Assembly: GCA_030435675.1 (NCBI GenBank)
Contig: CM059621.1
Location: 15,996,001 to 16,060,000 of the forward strand
Reading direction: 5' to 3'
Length of the DNA stretch: 64,000 nt
Source of the DNA: Steinernema hermaphroditum
Taxonomy: Eukaryota; Nematoda; Chromadorea; Rhabditida; Steinernematidae
Under the pieces are notes generated by a model. It ran no database searches, was not told where the DNA came from, and saw nothing but the letters and a program-made list of their open reading frames with translations. Made by a program: the position numbers and the translations under genes. This document shows positions 37,518-51,191 of the stretch, piece after piece. Numbering within the stretch: position 1 is the stretch's first letter; the number at the start of each line of letters is the position of its first letter.

Positions 37518-40500
37518 CTGAAAAAGAAAGGGATTATGTGCTAAAGCTACACAAGATAACAAGTAAATGTGCACAAGATAACACTCAACTGTGCACAAAA
37601 AATACCTGTCTAGACAGTGACTGTCTACGTAGACAGCGCAGGGCAGACATAGACAGTCTACAGTCATATCGGTACAAGACCGAGACAAGTTGAAAGAGAG
37701 AAGCATTTTACGCTCAATTCATTCAGGATGCAACACAGACAAGTGAGCGGTTGCAGTCCAAATGCAATTGTTGTCAGTATTATCGACAGATAGGCATCGC
37801 GGTGAGACCGACAGCATTCGAATCATACACGTCCTAGTCACAAACCATTTTTGATTAATTTTGATCGCCTTTTTAAGGTTAGATCATACGAGATTAGATC
37901 AGCTTTCTTGGCCGTAGACATGTCTACGGTTGCGATAGACCGTGATCCTCAGACCGCCCCAATTTCTTTGTCTCATATGCTGTTTTTAAAATGGTTTCCT
38001 TCTCTTGAAAATGACACATTTCGAGGTAGTCCTTCCCATCACGCATATCCCACATGTGCAATTGGCTCCCACGCACCGTCAACACTTATGATGTGTGGGA
38101 TGGGAATGCATTTCTGCAAAAAGATTCGTGCCACTATTATGCTGGCACGGATGGACCCGTTATTACAACGCCTCGTCGTTCATCTAAATTTGGAGAATTC
38201 TCCTGTGATACTAGGGTGATTGGAACTTCGGTAGTTCAAGGCTAAATCAACATCAGATCTTCTTGCTTTCGTGACTAACATGTTTACTAATCTCTCTAGT
38301 CCGTTTCCCCATCCGTTGACTCACTTGTTATTTCCCTTTTCTACTAATTTCTTGATGGCAAAAGTGCGGATTTTCAAGATTGTGGGGACTGTAAACAGCA
38401 TTGTAATGACGGCGATTTCTGCAAATATGAATCAAAGCCAGGTATATGAATATCCTTTTTTGGGATGATAGCCGTAAGTTGGCTCAGTGACTATCTCGGT
38501 CCTAAATGGTGTCTTCTTTTGGCCCGTTAAATTTCATTTTTCCCAACAAGTATTCTACTGCTCTTTGAAGTCTGTGAAAACATTTTTTTCTATTCCTACA
38601 TACCAGCAATGCTCCGACATTCGGAAACACAGCCAAATCGGGAGTTCACCTGATGAGATAGCTTGGATATAATGCGAACAATTTAGCAAAATTTGAGAAA
38701 AAAAGGTAAATTTTAAGGTGATTTTTTTTGCCATAAACTTCTTGACTTCTCTTATATATTTTCTACCATTTTAGAACCATACACATTGTTTTATTATTCG
38801 CATAATCGATCAGCCTAGCATGTAACGAAGGGTGGAGCGATCGCTACGGACAGTCAAAGTCAGGTATATGATTATATCCTTTTTTTGATAGCCGTACTCT
38901 GATATGTATATGCGAGTTGGCTCAGTGACCATCCCGGTCCTAATTGATGTCTTCTGCCGTTAAGTTTCATTTTTGTCCACAAGCATTTCATCCTGGGACC
39001 CTTTGAAGTCTCTAGGAAGGCTCGCCCAAGGTAAGACGACTTCAGGAGTCCAGAAAGAGTCTTACTTAGCCATGAACCCTTGGCGGGATGAAAGAGTAGC
39101 CAGTAGATTGTTTTCAGTAGATTGGACTCTTCTATGGCCCCTTCCTCCTCTTCTATGAGACCCGTGAGATAAAGTGACCCTTTTTCTGGACTACCGAAGT
39201 CATCTTATCTTAAGTTGAGGATACATGGATAGGTCCGGAATCTGGAGATTCAAATGGTAGATTTTATTCAATTTAATATGAATAAAAATTGAGCAAATGT
39301 TCCATTTTAAACTTTAAACACTTTTCTCTGCTTCACCGCCTAGGCTCCCTCCTCTGCACCTACAGTATCCGCATGTCCGTCCAACCTAAACCCACCAAAA
39401 TATTTACTCTCTTTCGCATGTGTTTTGACGTGAATGTTTCGCCCTGCCCCCAGCGCAAACTCCAAACTAATATTCGCCGAAACAAATATGTTTATTAGTG
39501 CCTCGGGCGGTGAACGATTGTTTGGGGTTTGGTCCCGGCACGCAGAGACGATTTCATCCGAAGTATTTATTGGTGCCTCAAGGAGATCCCTTCGGGGAGG
39601 CAGAGTCGGTGAGTGGATTAACTGGAGCACTTCCTCGTTCCTTTGTGTGACTTTGTTGTCGTTGCGAGACCAAAGAGTGGCCGAAGAGTTGTTTTTCGGC
39701 GCTTCTATGGGTATGAAGAGGGAGTTGGATCAACAACCCTTTGTATGAGGTGTTTTTGTGTAGACTTGCTGCTGCTCTGGTAAGTTTTCGAATAAAATTA
39801 CCTCTGCGCAGAGTTAGGCTTTGTGTTGAAACCTTGTTTAGGAGTGCAAATTGCGCGAATCTTGCTTGCTTAGCCAACGCTTATGTCAGGTCGGGTCAAA
39901 TGAATGCCTAGGACCAAGGTTTAGACTGCGTAGGACTAGATTCCACCTTTTAGGGCATTTAGGTGGTGATTTTAAGTGCGACGTCTAAGTCGAGAATTAA
40001 GGATTCGTCGAAAGGCATTAACCCGTTTCAATGTACGGCTCATAGAATATTCATTGAAGGGTCGATTTTTGTAATCACTTTCGAGGGACAATTCTGTATT
40101 TTCCTTATGGTACAATGTTGAATATGAGAACGGCCGGTTCAGCCCACAGTGGCGTCTGCAATGGAGATCTTGAGCCAGGCCTAGACTGAGACGGCACGGC
40201 CTGGGTGGCTTGTTGTGGATACTTGTTGTGAATTACGTCGCTACCGACTGGCAAAATTCAGGGTATTCTCTATGAGACCATAAGCTGAAATCATGTCACT
40301 GGTGTCGCCACAGTCATCAAAATGGCCTTCTTTCCGAGACGGTGGAACTACAGGTTTTTGGTGTTCCACGCCACAATGATGGCTCACTAAACTCATTTCT
40401 CAGAGAGTGAGTGGTTGACCCGACCGATGGCCACCGACTCAAATGATAGACTGATCGTCAAACCTTATGTCAATCTTGGTTCCGATTCGGCCACACACGG

Positions 40501-43500
40501 CGACCCAATATCACTAATGCCTTTTTAGGTCGCATCAACCCGCATGCACCCCTAAAAAAGTTGTCGTTGGCCTAATGACTGTGGCCCCTTGGCGCGGAGA
40601 TTAAGGCGCCTTGGCGTGCGGAGGAGACGAGTTGTTTGTTCGATAGCGCTTTCTGATTAATTTGCAGAAGTGCCGTTGACGTGTGGCCGTCGAAGAACGC
40701 CGCTTTCGGGAGTGCTCCCCGACATCCCCGGCCGTCGAGCTCTTTGCTTTAAAGTGCACGCATATCGCCTAGTTCCATCTATTATTATCAGATAATTAAA
40801 TCGGAAAAGCTCATAGGTCATCTTGATCGAAATGGGATTCGGGGTATCATGGCTATTCTGGGTGAACTGATGTGATTTTTAAGGAGATTTTTATTGATTT
40901 TTTTTGTGAACGTTTCAGAAGAAACACAAATTTCTCGGTTTCCACAAAAAGACAGTATTCAGTGTGTTGTTTATGTTCCTGAATATGAATTGTGTTGTTA
41001 TATAATTAATGTATTTTTGAATTTTCATTTGATGGTCGCGTTCCACGGCAGCGACGACCGATTGGAACGGGGCGATCATCGTGCCAATCATCTGTATTTT
41101 CTGTATTTTTTAAGCGTCTATATCAAAAACGTCTAAAAAGAAGCGTGGTAGACAAGAACTACAGACAATGGAAACCATTTCTCCAAGCAGACCTGTCTCA
41201 AACCGGTCGATTTCCTTTTAATTTCCACCGCTTCACACTGATTCCTACCACAAGAATGACTGCTACTGTCTGTACTGTTTGCCATCAGACAAATACCGAA
41301 AGGAGCGAGTCATCGAGAGGGCCATGTTTTTGGAGTTCTATATATTGACCGATATGTGACCTGATGATACCAGAAGGCGATATTAGTTATGTATTTCAAA
41401 TTTTATGATAGCAAAGGTGTTCTTGATTGAAGACTGTCTGTTCGTTTGAATTCGTTCGTCGACGAGATATCCCAAACGCTAATTGAAAAAGCACAAGTAT
41501 GGAACATGGTTGGTGACATTTCTATTTAACCTACTGTCGGATCACCTGTGGCACAATCGGCGACAACTCGCCGCCCTCTCCGACGCGCCAACTGCTAATG
41601 ATGACCTGCCCGTTTTTCTCCACTTCGAGGCCAAAAGATCGCTTTACAACCTCCTTGAAACAATCGGCGTTCCCGTTGCTCGGCGACTTTTCTTACAGCG
41701 ACAAGTAGCTAGTCTCCAGGGGATTATCTGTTTCAGATTTGAGCTTCTCAGCGTCATAACGCGTTTCCGCTAAGTCCCTCATGCGCGCTAAGTAGGTCTC
41801 GTCGAGGTGGTCGCACTCTGAGAGGCATGTTCTATGCGATGTCGAAGAACGTTTCCGGGTGACTCTATATGTGTTTTATGTGTTTGTAGGCACATTGTGA
41901 TCGTTTCTTAACATTTCTTTTTACTGACACAAATCATTAATACATTATTAAGGGTAATTAGGTTTGGTTTCTTGTACATATGTGTCACGTGAGGCGATTC
42001 ATAGCCATGGCATAGCATACTATAACTCGGACTCGTTTCGTTTCGGTCTCGATTGTTGTCTGAAAGTACTTTTTTTATGATTCCATGAGAGTGGGATTTT
42101 CTAAATTTAAAGTGTAGAAAGGCATCATTTGATAGAATAATAGATCTATTTTGATTTTTTTAAATTTTCTCCATTGAAAACAATGGTTTTCCTATTGTCA
42201 GAGTGAGCATGTGGATTCGTCGCAGTCACTTTATGTCCGCAACTAGGGTGGCATTTGAGTCGAAGTACCAACCCTATGAGCAACCCATTGTATTAATTAA
42301 GCACCTGTGCAACGCGGAAACGCCGGAAAAAGCCGGATCGTCTTAGGGCTTCAACAAGAAGGCTGTTTAAGTTAGGGTTCTGAATTTTGATGTGACAATG
42401 TCCTTGCAAAGCATCCAAATGGATGTTAATAGGATATTGTAGGGTTTTATCGAAGACAATGATTGTTTGCAGCTTTAGTCGTCTTGGAAGAATTTAAAGC
42501 TTGACTTTTGAATCATTTCTAATTTTGTCGATTTAAAAAAAAATTTTTTCTCTCACGCTACCTGCTGGAGCAGGATTTTTGTCAGCGCTACCTACACGCT
42601 ATGACCATATTGCTTGAGTTTTGAATCATTTCTAAGCTCGTGACAGTGCTCCAAATGGAGTATTACGATTCTACCTATTCGTGTCAAAGGCTTACACCTT
42701 GTGAGATGGTGTACATATAGCGGGCTTAAATAGCGGGGAACATCATTATCTAAAAACTGATAGTGGAAGAGTCAAAACAGAGACAAACACAGCAAAAACA
42801 ATCAACTTGATCATTATTGTGCACATTCTACAAACTTCTTTCACACTATGTTCCGTATGCGTCCCAAGCGTACTTGGTCAGACATGCCGAGTCTAGACAA
42901 CGTCTATGTATAATGCGCAACATTGAGTCATTTCTGAATGAGTGCGCGTCGGCCGTTTCCTTCGGACTCTCTTTAAGGCAAAAACTAATGCAGAATTTTA
43001 CTAAAAAAGGACTCTGTTTATAATTGTATGATCGATTTTTGACAAGGGAGCTTTTTGACACCTTTAATCCTTTGACTGTGAGTGGTGTTCAACACAGGCA
43101 TTTGCGTGTCATTGGCACTGATGCGGGAAATAGTGGAAGGTCTTGCCAGGACATTATTGACCACGAGCACTTCATCATATTCATGCTTTTTTGATTGCGA
43201 TCCTGGTCGATTTTTGCCAATGAAATTATGAATCTTGAGAGTCGAGAATCTCACTGGGCCTGCGAGTCATTGGCGTTTAGGTCCTGATATGGCATGGTTG
43301 ATCCAGCATTTTTAGGTCTTTTTGATTGGTATCATTAGATTGATCACTGACTGAACCATGCGCGCTACCATCACCGCCACCGTCTGCACGCTTCCACCAC
43401 GTCCGACTTCGGATGGTTCCCTGGTTATCTTGACTTTGGGCGATCTAAATTTTTGCATTTTGTCGCTATGCTTCTTGCAGTGATAGAGTACGTACAGTAT

Positions 43501-46415
43501 GTAAGAAGCGGACTCTTCTAAGGGTAAATTTCACAAATATGTAATGGGAAAATTATCCTTTTAGTGGTAGGGATGTTTCGGTGGATCCTTAGCGGTTTGC
43601 CAATGAACCATTACATCTAGAAACACGATGTGTAGAAGATGCAGGACTTTTTTCAAGAGGTTTTTCCATTCAAGAGATTTCACAAGGCTCACAATTCACG
43701 AAGCACAAATTCATAAAGCTGTTAGCCGATGTTTTCTTTGAAATGACTCTTTACATTTGCGGAATATTCTTTTTATAGCCTTGTGCCATTGTCCATTTGT
43801 TCCTTATTGGAATTCTATTAAGCGCAACAGGGCCCCGACTATCTTTGTGTAATTGCCGGGGTTGTCAACTCCCAATGAATGCCGTTTCCGCGAAAAGAAA
43901 CATTTCGCTCAATTAATTATTAATCGCTTCCTGAAGTACCTGCAAATATCCTACATTTGATGGTTATTTGATTTCTTGCCACATTGAACGTCCGTCTTAC
44001 CCAGAGGTTTCGCCAACGCAGTCCAGATCATTTGATTTCTGATTTTGATCGGGCGATTTTTCTTTTAATTATCTGACCGGTCTCACGTCTCGATGCTCTC
44101 GGAAATGCCTTCCTAGACATCTGTCTAGATGTCTTTTTTTGGGCCACATTTACCCCAGTCCGGCTTAAGAGTTCGGGGGTCGGACCTCAATTAAGATGCT
44201 CAACCTAGCCCCCAAAACCCACTCATTGAATAAATCTTTATATATGAGCGCAGTTCATGTATGTTTTTCTGCCCGTGGAGGATCAGTTGCATTCGGTCAT
44301 TCGAAGAGCGGTCGGTTCCTGACGGCAGACAAGAGAAGGACAGGCGTATCACTGCCACTAGGGGTGTCCGAAAAAAACATCAATTTCATGAAAAAATCCA
44401 TATTAATGCCAATGTTCTTGCATCATTTTTACTTTGAATTTTTGAAATTGGGTTGTCTATTCTGACGCAGAGCACAGGGCCGATCCTATAGTGCCGAATC
44501 AATTTTGGGAAACGGAAACGCGGACCATACCATCGGAAAGCGCGCATCAAAAGACGTAGGATTAGTAAAAGTCTATCTGTCTAGACGTGTCCAAAGCAAG
44601 CCGTGGCAAGTGTCCGGAGAAAAGGCCCATTTCTTAAGAAGCCAGAGACCATTGATTTTATCTTTAGATCTTTCATTATAAAAATGTCATCTGAGTGCAA
44701 TAGTGATCTCTTGGGGATGGATTCGTGGTAGTCCTACAAAGAGTGCTTAACAGACGGCCTCACTGGTCTCAATTTTTGGGATGAGATCTGCATGAACTGA
44801 CACCCCTGGAGACGACCGTGGGTCTACTGTAATGTCGCCAAAACTACGGCCTGTCCCACCTTGGGAGAAAAAGGATGCGCATGGAAATCAGATTCCAGCC
44901 TTCTGTTTAGATGTCCCTTTTTGGACCATTCTGTATTTTCAGTAAAAATCTCCTAAATACATGGTCAAAAATCTGATATATTCGCTTGAATGAAATGTTT
45001 TTGTTATTTCTGCAACAGACGAGTACTTTCCACTTGACTGCGTCCAGTCATTCACTTCCTGTTCTGCTAATTTCTCGGGAAGCATCTTGATAACAATAAC
45101 AAAAACATCTACTTTTGTTGTTTCCCGTTTGACGTCTGCGTCGCCATTCATAGAAACGATATCCATGAGATTTCACGCTCTGTTTGGGTTTTCGGGAAAA
45201 CACGATACAGTACAAACGGAGACTGTAATTCAAGACGAATTTTTGGACTAAGGTTCTCCATCCACTGTTTGTTCACAATCTATCCCCAGCCTCTTGGAAA
45301 TTTGGGTGAAACTTGGAACCTCTTTGGGCTTCTTTTGGGTTTTTTTTTTGCGATTTTCGGTCAGCTGATACGGTTTGTGTCATATATCAGAGAGCCAGTC
45401 TGCAACAGAGATATCAACACTGACACGGTTTCAAATCTGCTGTAAAGAGCACGACATCAGAGCTGTCAACTCCAAAATTTTACACGAATCTGCGATTCCA
45501 TACCCCTTCTAAGATGAAGAGACCTCCTTCCTCTCTTCTGCAAATTACGCGACATCTTTTGATCGCAAAACCATCTCCCAGCCCTAATCCGATTACCTTT
45601 CAGACCTTTCAGCTCTCACATGACTGGAACATATAAGAGATCTTCTTCGTTTCCTCATGTCCGATTACAATATTTATTGCTTCTTACTGTGGTACATAAA
45701 AGTCATGACGAAGTTGGACGGCTAGAGGATGACAGCGGCTTAGTTTCCCGAAGAGACCTCTTCCCTCTCTTTTCTGAATATTTAGTGGTTCACTCGAATA
45801 CGGAATTTTTTAATTTTTGTCCCCTTTTTTCCTGGACCAACGCTGCCTACACTGTGTAAGGAACGACACATTTTTCACACTCTTCTTTCTTTTATATAGC
45901 TTTTATTACCGTATTTAAGGCTAATTTTTGATTTTTCGAGCTTGGACGAGCTCAAGTTTCGGGTACCTGCTTTCTGGTTAGTTTCGGGTTCGGGTAACTT
46001 CATCATTTTCGTTTTCACTCGTGTGCTGTGTGAAATTCGTGAACAAAGTAGACTGCTAGGATGCTAGCCGATAGCGGTCCATTTTTAGACATTAGAGCTA
46101 AATTTGTTTGCAGACAATGGTCATCCTGGAGATGTTTTTATACCTAGACATACTGAAAGGATGGTTCCATTTATTGACGTTGAATGCAGGAAGTGACTAC
46201 TGGCCCAATTCGTCAGGCTTCTCTAGTAGGTCGTCAAAAAGTTATGTTATTCCGGCATGAATTTACTCAACGATCTATATCTTCCGTTCTTCACGATTTA
46301 TTTTTGCGGGCTGTCGGAACGAAACCTATGGAAACATTGTGATGAAACGTCTTTTGTTAATTAGCTGATCTTGTTAATTAGCACCAGAAACGTTTCAAAG
46401 TCCTAAGCTTGAGGG
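37518..46415. other. Gene-poor AT-rich stretch, first part
   Basis: No intact gene recognised. Open frames at 37851-38245 and 39434-39748 have protein-like composition but no continuation, and may be relics. Direct repeats lie at 38437-39015. From about 40 kb the plus-strand 7-mer ATTTTTG becomes frequent. Confidence 0.55.
38437..39015 (+). repeat. Diverged direct repeat, two units
   Basis: 38437-38580 and 38855-39015 share AGGTATATGA, ATAGCCGTA, GTTGGCTCAGTGAC, TCGGTCCTAA/CCGGTCCTAA, GTGTCTTCT/GATGTCTTCT and TTTGAAGTCT in the same order and orientation. Spacing between units is ~418 bp. Content is not recognised. Confidence 0.65.
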
Positions 46416-46907
46416 CAGTGATGCCGAACGAGTCCGAAATCCCATGGAGTCCGAGTCCGAGTACGGACTCGAAAAAATTTGCCGGACTCGTCGAGTCTCG
46501 AGTCCAAAACCGAATTGCACTTGAAATTTTGGCAGGAACGTTGTAAATTGATGGTGTTTTCTGCTCATTCAGCTTTTTTTACCTATCCACGTTGCAATAC
46601 GCATAGCGGGCACTGTTTTGACAGCCACATGCAGGGAATGGCTTTCAGTAATTTTTGAATGCATGTCCAATCCATATCCAGAAATTACGGACGGATTGTG
46701 GGAATTGGACGGAATTGCCACAGAAATACCTCTAAACGACGCAGCTCACACAATAGCTGCAAAACCCATACGAAAGAGCGCAAAAACGGTACACCGTAAT
46801 CGCCCGTTACAAATAAAAGTGTTGCGCGAAGGGACTCGTTTGCGGACTCGAGTCTCGAGCCCGGACCAACGAGTCCAGGCTCGTTTTCGGGCTTGTCGGC
46901 ATCACCG
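46416..46907 (+). mobile_element. hAT-type non-autonomous element, 492 bp, GAGTCCG-rich
   Basis: Ends CAGTGATGCCGA and TCGGCATCACCG, with a perfect 8-bp duplication CTTGAGGG (46408-46415 and 46908-46915). Subterminal regions are built of GAGTCCGAGT/GGACTCG short repeats on both sides. The centre (46530-46820) is not recognised. Confidence 0.9.
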
Positions 46908-46915
46908 CTTGAGGG

Positions 46916-49213
46916 TTTAAGAATGACTTTTCATTTCATAGAATACTGAATTTTAAGAATTTATTTTTAGTTGAATAGAATGGTGATTCGAAATTTTGCT
47001 ATTTTTGAACTTGTGTGTTCCTTCCGCTGTCTATACTGTATAAAGATCGAAAATTTTTGCAGCGCGCTTAACTTTCCTATGACTTTTATTTATTTCGGGT
47101 TAGTGTTTGATTCCAGAAGATGGACAAATTTCGAGTCGGATGCGGCTACCGGCGACTCCAGAGTTCAAACTCTCTTTTTTATTTTTGATAAATCTGGGAA
47201 TCATCCGTTCTTCGCGATTTATTTTTGGAGTTATCGGAAAGAAACCGGTGAAAGCGCTAGATCAAATTATGGGTCTTATGGTAATTATTGATCGGTTTTC
47301 TTTGAGTCGAGTCGGACTTCTGCGAGTCGCCGAGTCGAGTCGAAACAGGCGCCGCGAACTCGATTCGAAGTACCAACCCTGTTCCAGAAGTTGGCCAGGT
47401 ATCTAGTCGGATGCGGGTACCTTACCCTCTCTTTTTATTTTTTATTAAAATAACTGTGGACTTTTTATTTTTCTGCATATTTTGAAAATTAGCCAGTTGA
47501 GTCACTAAAACACCACCCTCAATCATTGTCTTTAAATCACAATAAAAACATCACGATGTTTGGTTATTCAGTTAGCTGTGTGGGAATAATGAACGGGTTC
47601 GCACGACGAAGTAAGTCAACAAACAAGACCCAAATTGTTAGGTGACTCAAAAGTTGACTTTGTTTTTAAGTGGCGTCACTTCCATCACAAATCACGTCAA
47701 CTTCTGCGTTCACGCTCCCACAATAATAGACGTAAACTACACGGAAGGCCAAACGGTAATAATCAGGATAATTTTGAATTTTGTCAGGCGAAGCGTGATG
47801 AGAGACAAATGACTGTTTTTGCGCTAAAAACAACCAAAACCGTGGAAGCAAAGTAGAAGAATGAGTAAAATAGTCACAAATTCTGTTTCGTGTTGCAGTT
47901 GCATTATTCTAGCCGTTTTGGGTACTTTGGGACAACAAGAAATACATTTCCCTTTTATTTTTGAGAACGTTCGAAAACCAGTTTCGATTACACCGTATAT
48001 TCGACCTTAGGCCGTTGACGATAACGAATAACTATGCAAGTAAGATAGAATAAGGTAGGTAATTTTCCAACTTGTGCAAGTGTGTATTTTTGATAATAAG
48101 CGCTGAGTTCACAAAATTGCGATCCCCATAATTCTTTTTTTTTTCATATGATATTCAGACTTATCGCATTGTTGACTGTTAGAATTTAGAAGCGGATTGT
48201 CTTTTTTCTCTAATGTCGTTAGGTCGTTGAGAGCAGCAGCCAAAATAAAGACTGAGGCTGGCGTTGAACCAAATCGACAGATAAATGAAACGTGTTCTCA
48301 ATGAACTTGTCATGATGGCTCGTGTGACCATCTACGGGTGTTCACTGATATACTAAAAAACACTTTTGGTGGGAAAGTTATACTTCTTTTGTCTCAAGTT
48401 TACACGCATTCGAAAGTTTGCCTTCTGGGGAGCAATTGCTGTGAAATGCGACAGGAAATGGCCGGGCGCATTCGAATGAACTTTGTTTTTTTTTTATTTT
48501 TGGACATGCAGACTTCTGTGCAAACCACGCAACTACTGTGCGATCATTTAAATATGTACGAGATATCTAAACATGTTTCATTATTTTCAAATCTCTCATT
48601 CGATTCATTTTTGTTACTTTGCATTGCTCAATTCGAGTCAGATCTGACAGTTTTACAGAACCTTTTACAAAACACGTTCCAGACTGTATTTTTGTCGCGA
48701 GAATTCCGGACCAAAGACCCATCTGGCGAAGAAGATACGATTTGCGAGCGCTGTTCCATTGGTACTGAATTGTTTCATGTCGGGGTTTGCAAAGGGATAA
48801 ATGAGAGAATTGGCGATTTAAACAGCTGGAGGACCGCATTTATTGACGAGTTTCATAATCCTGGCGAGATATAATTCGGCTTACGTTCCACAGCTGGAGG
48901 GTAAATGCAAAATTTTTTGGCGGAAGCGATTACTTCGTCTGCCTCAAAACCTATGTATATTTCGTTTTTATTCATTTCATATAAAGATCATGACACACTT
49001 TGTGTGATCTTTGTCATGGCAGTGCAGAGTTCCGACTTTTGACCCTAATTATCCCGTGGTTAGGTTTTCGATGTTTACATCGACCCTTACTTCGCTCTTT
49101 GTCGTGTTTCACTCACCACAATAGAGTGTCTTGCATGGTCCTTGAATTGAGGTTAGAGAAGATTGGCGATTAAAACAATCAGAGCACGAAGGTGTAAAAT
49201 TTTTGGCGGCAGG
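46916..49213. other. Gene-poor stretch with repeat relics
   Basis: 47300-47385 has GAGTCGAGTCG-type short repeats ending CGAAGTACCAACCCTG, and a similar end occurs at 42255-42280; both look like ends of a further hAT-like family without a visible partner end. Blocks near 46290 and 47205 share GTTCTTCACGATTTATTTTTG. An open frame at 48338-48874 has no motif. Confidence 0.5.
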
Positions 49214-50134
49214 ATTGGGTTGGCACATTGAAAATGGGCCACTTTTGTAATGATTGTTTATTTGCATTGTTTCAACCATTTCACTTCATGGTATTCACTA
49301 TTTGACTGACCAACTACAGCCCACTCCTCGCGCAAAAGCTGGGTCCATTGTTCGTAGAATATGTGCAGTTCCGAGTTAAAAAATGTTTTGGTCTCATTTT
49401 CGACCTCTTTGTCTTATTCGGAGTGATTTCCTCTGATATCGTCAATTGTGGACGAGCACAGATGGTGGTTAGATAGAGCTAAGAGAGTGCTAGATAAACA
49501 GCAAAAAAGGAATCTCTCAGCTCAAAGTGGAGAGCCATGCCGGGGGTCAACTTGAAAATGTGAGGTCTCAGGCACCAAAGTGTGAAGTGTAACTTTTCCC
49601 ACATTTGGCCTCTATTTCCGTAAAGTGAGCATGAGGTCGTGGAGTAGCTATACGTGCATGGTAGCTGTGAGTGAGGGCTACCTGCTCTATATCCCCATTC
49701 TCTGTCGCCTTACTTCACCAATTGTAAACGTTGGCGTTAACGGAGCATGATCCGATCCGATGATCCGAAAAGACCATCGTTTTGAGATTAGCTCATGTTG
49801 TGATACATAACCAAGACAACAATAGGTGCATTCGGAAGGCAAGACCCAGTGATGTACGTGGTTGAAGGCAGTCACCGTCCATCAGACAATTAATACCATA
49901 GCAAGCTCGTACATCACTTCGCATTTTGCCATCTCAAGGTACCAAAAAAATGACCACAAAAGAATAAATAGACCTCTAACATTAAGAGGCATGCAATGGA
50001 CAAGTGTCGAATCATAGTGTGGGTTGACAGTTCACTGTACTCAACAACGCACCAATCAATTTAGCCGCAAGTGTAAGCATGGCGAAAAAAATGAATGTTT
50101 ACCAAGTGGCCCATTTTCAATGTGCCAACCCAAT
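49214..50134. mobile_element. Element with perfect 31-bp terminal inverted repeats
   Basis: The first 31 bases (ATTGGGTTGGCACATTGAAA and on) equal the reverse complement of the last 31 (50104-50134). The TTGGGTTGGCAC end is reminiscent of mariner-type ends, but neither a TA duplication nor a transposase is visible in the 859-bp interior. Perfect ends suggest recent mobility. Confidence 0.8.
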
Positions 50135-50792
50135 AGTTTGTCCTTCCCGAGTCCGATGTTTAACGTGTTTTTTTGACTTAACTATTCTTATTCACTTCAC
50201 TAGTATAAGAAGTGATTGCCTTCACAACCTACGAAAAGTAAAAGTCTGAAATTTTTGACTGCTTTCGCGACATTCACGTATTTTTCCTTTTTTTCCGAAG
50301 CTTTTTTTTGACATATGTTCAGGCCTTAGCTATTGTAATTCACTTAAATCGATGCCTATAAACGGGTCTACAATTTTTGCACTACCTCAAAGGATACTTC
50401 TGTTTTATTCGTTGCAAGCAGAGATACCAACTGAGCCGGAGTCGAGCCGGAACCGATTCGGATCGCGAACCTTTACCGAGCCAGCATCAGAGAATGTATT
50501 TTCTTTTCAGTTATGATGAGTGTGCATGACAATCATGGGGGCAAAATGCAGTAGAGATATCATGATGCGCTGTTCCGTTGATAATGAATTGTTTCATTTC
50601 GGAAGTTGCAGAGGGATATAAATGACAGAAAAAAATTGGACTAACAAGACGACAGTCCACACTACTGACCCCCACATGGTTAGCCTGCTTCCGATTACTC
50701 ATCTTATCTGATCATTTTTGGTCATTTTTGGTTGTTGATTGGATACTTGACGTATTCTTCATTTGATGTGTCAATTCTCCACACCTCCCAAT

Positions 50793-51191
50793 CAGGGCTG
50801 TGCGAGTTTTGAGTTTTGAGGCCTTTTTTGGGTTTTGAGTTTTGAGTTTTGAGTTTTGACTTTTTGGCAAAACTCGACTCAAAACTCGGCCTTGAAGCAC
50901 TGTCCATGCTGGACGCGAGAGGGTCTTCTCCGTGGCATCACCGCCACTGGTCAATCTCCGAAGGTCGGCGACACCCGAAAATCTCGAAAAGCTACTGTTT
51001 CTAAACTCAAACGGCTTTCTGGAAGAATTTGCTGAAGGAACTTTTACTGTATTTCTGTCACAAATGGCTTTAAGTTTTGAGTTTTGAGTTTTGGTTTTGA
51101 GTTTTGAGTTTTGGTTTTGAGGTCGTCAAAAAAGTTTTGAGTTTTGAGTTTTGAGTTTTGACATCCGAGTTTTGAGTTTCGCACAGCCCTG
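50793..51191 (+). mobile_element. hAT-type non-autonomous element, 399 bp, GAGTTTTGA-rich
   Basis: Ends CAGGGCTGTGCGAG and CGCACAGCCCTG with a perfect 8-bp duplication CTCCCAAT (50785-50792 and 51192-51199). Both sides of the interior are GAGTTTTGAGTTTTGA repeats in the same orientation; the centre (50900-51060) is not recognised. Confidence 0.92.

Noticed and set aside
42255..42285. Short AGGGTGG...CCAACCCT inverted pair
   Set aside because: It may be a hAT-like relic but is too short and lacks a clear 8-bp duplication.
48338..48874. 178-aa open frame in the gene-poor stretch
   Set aside because: No start context, motif or splice partner; parts resemble other repeat blocks at 49150 and 50570.
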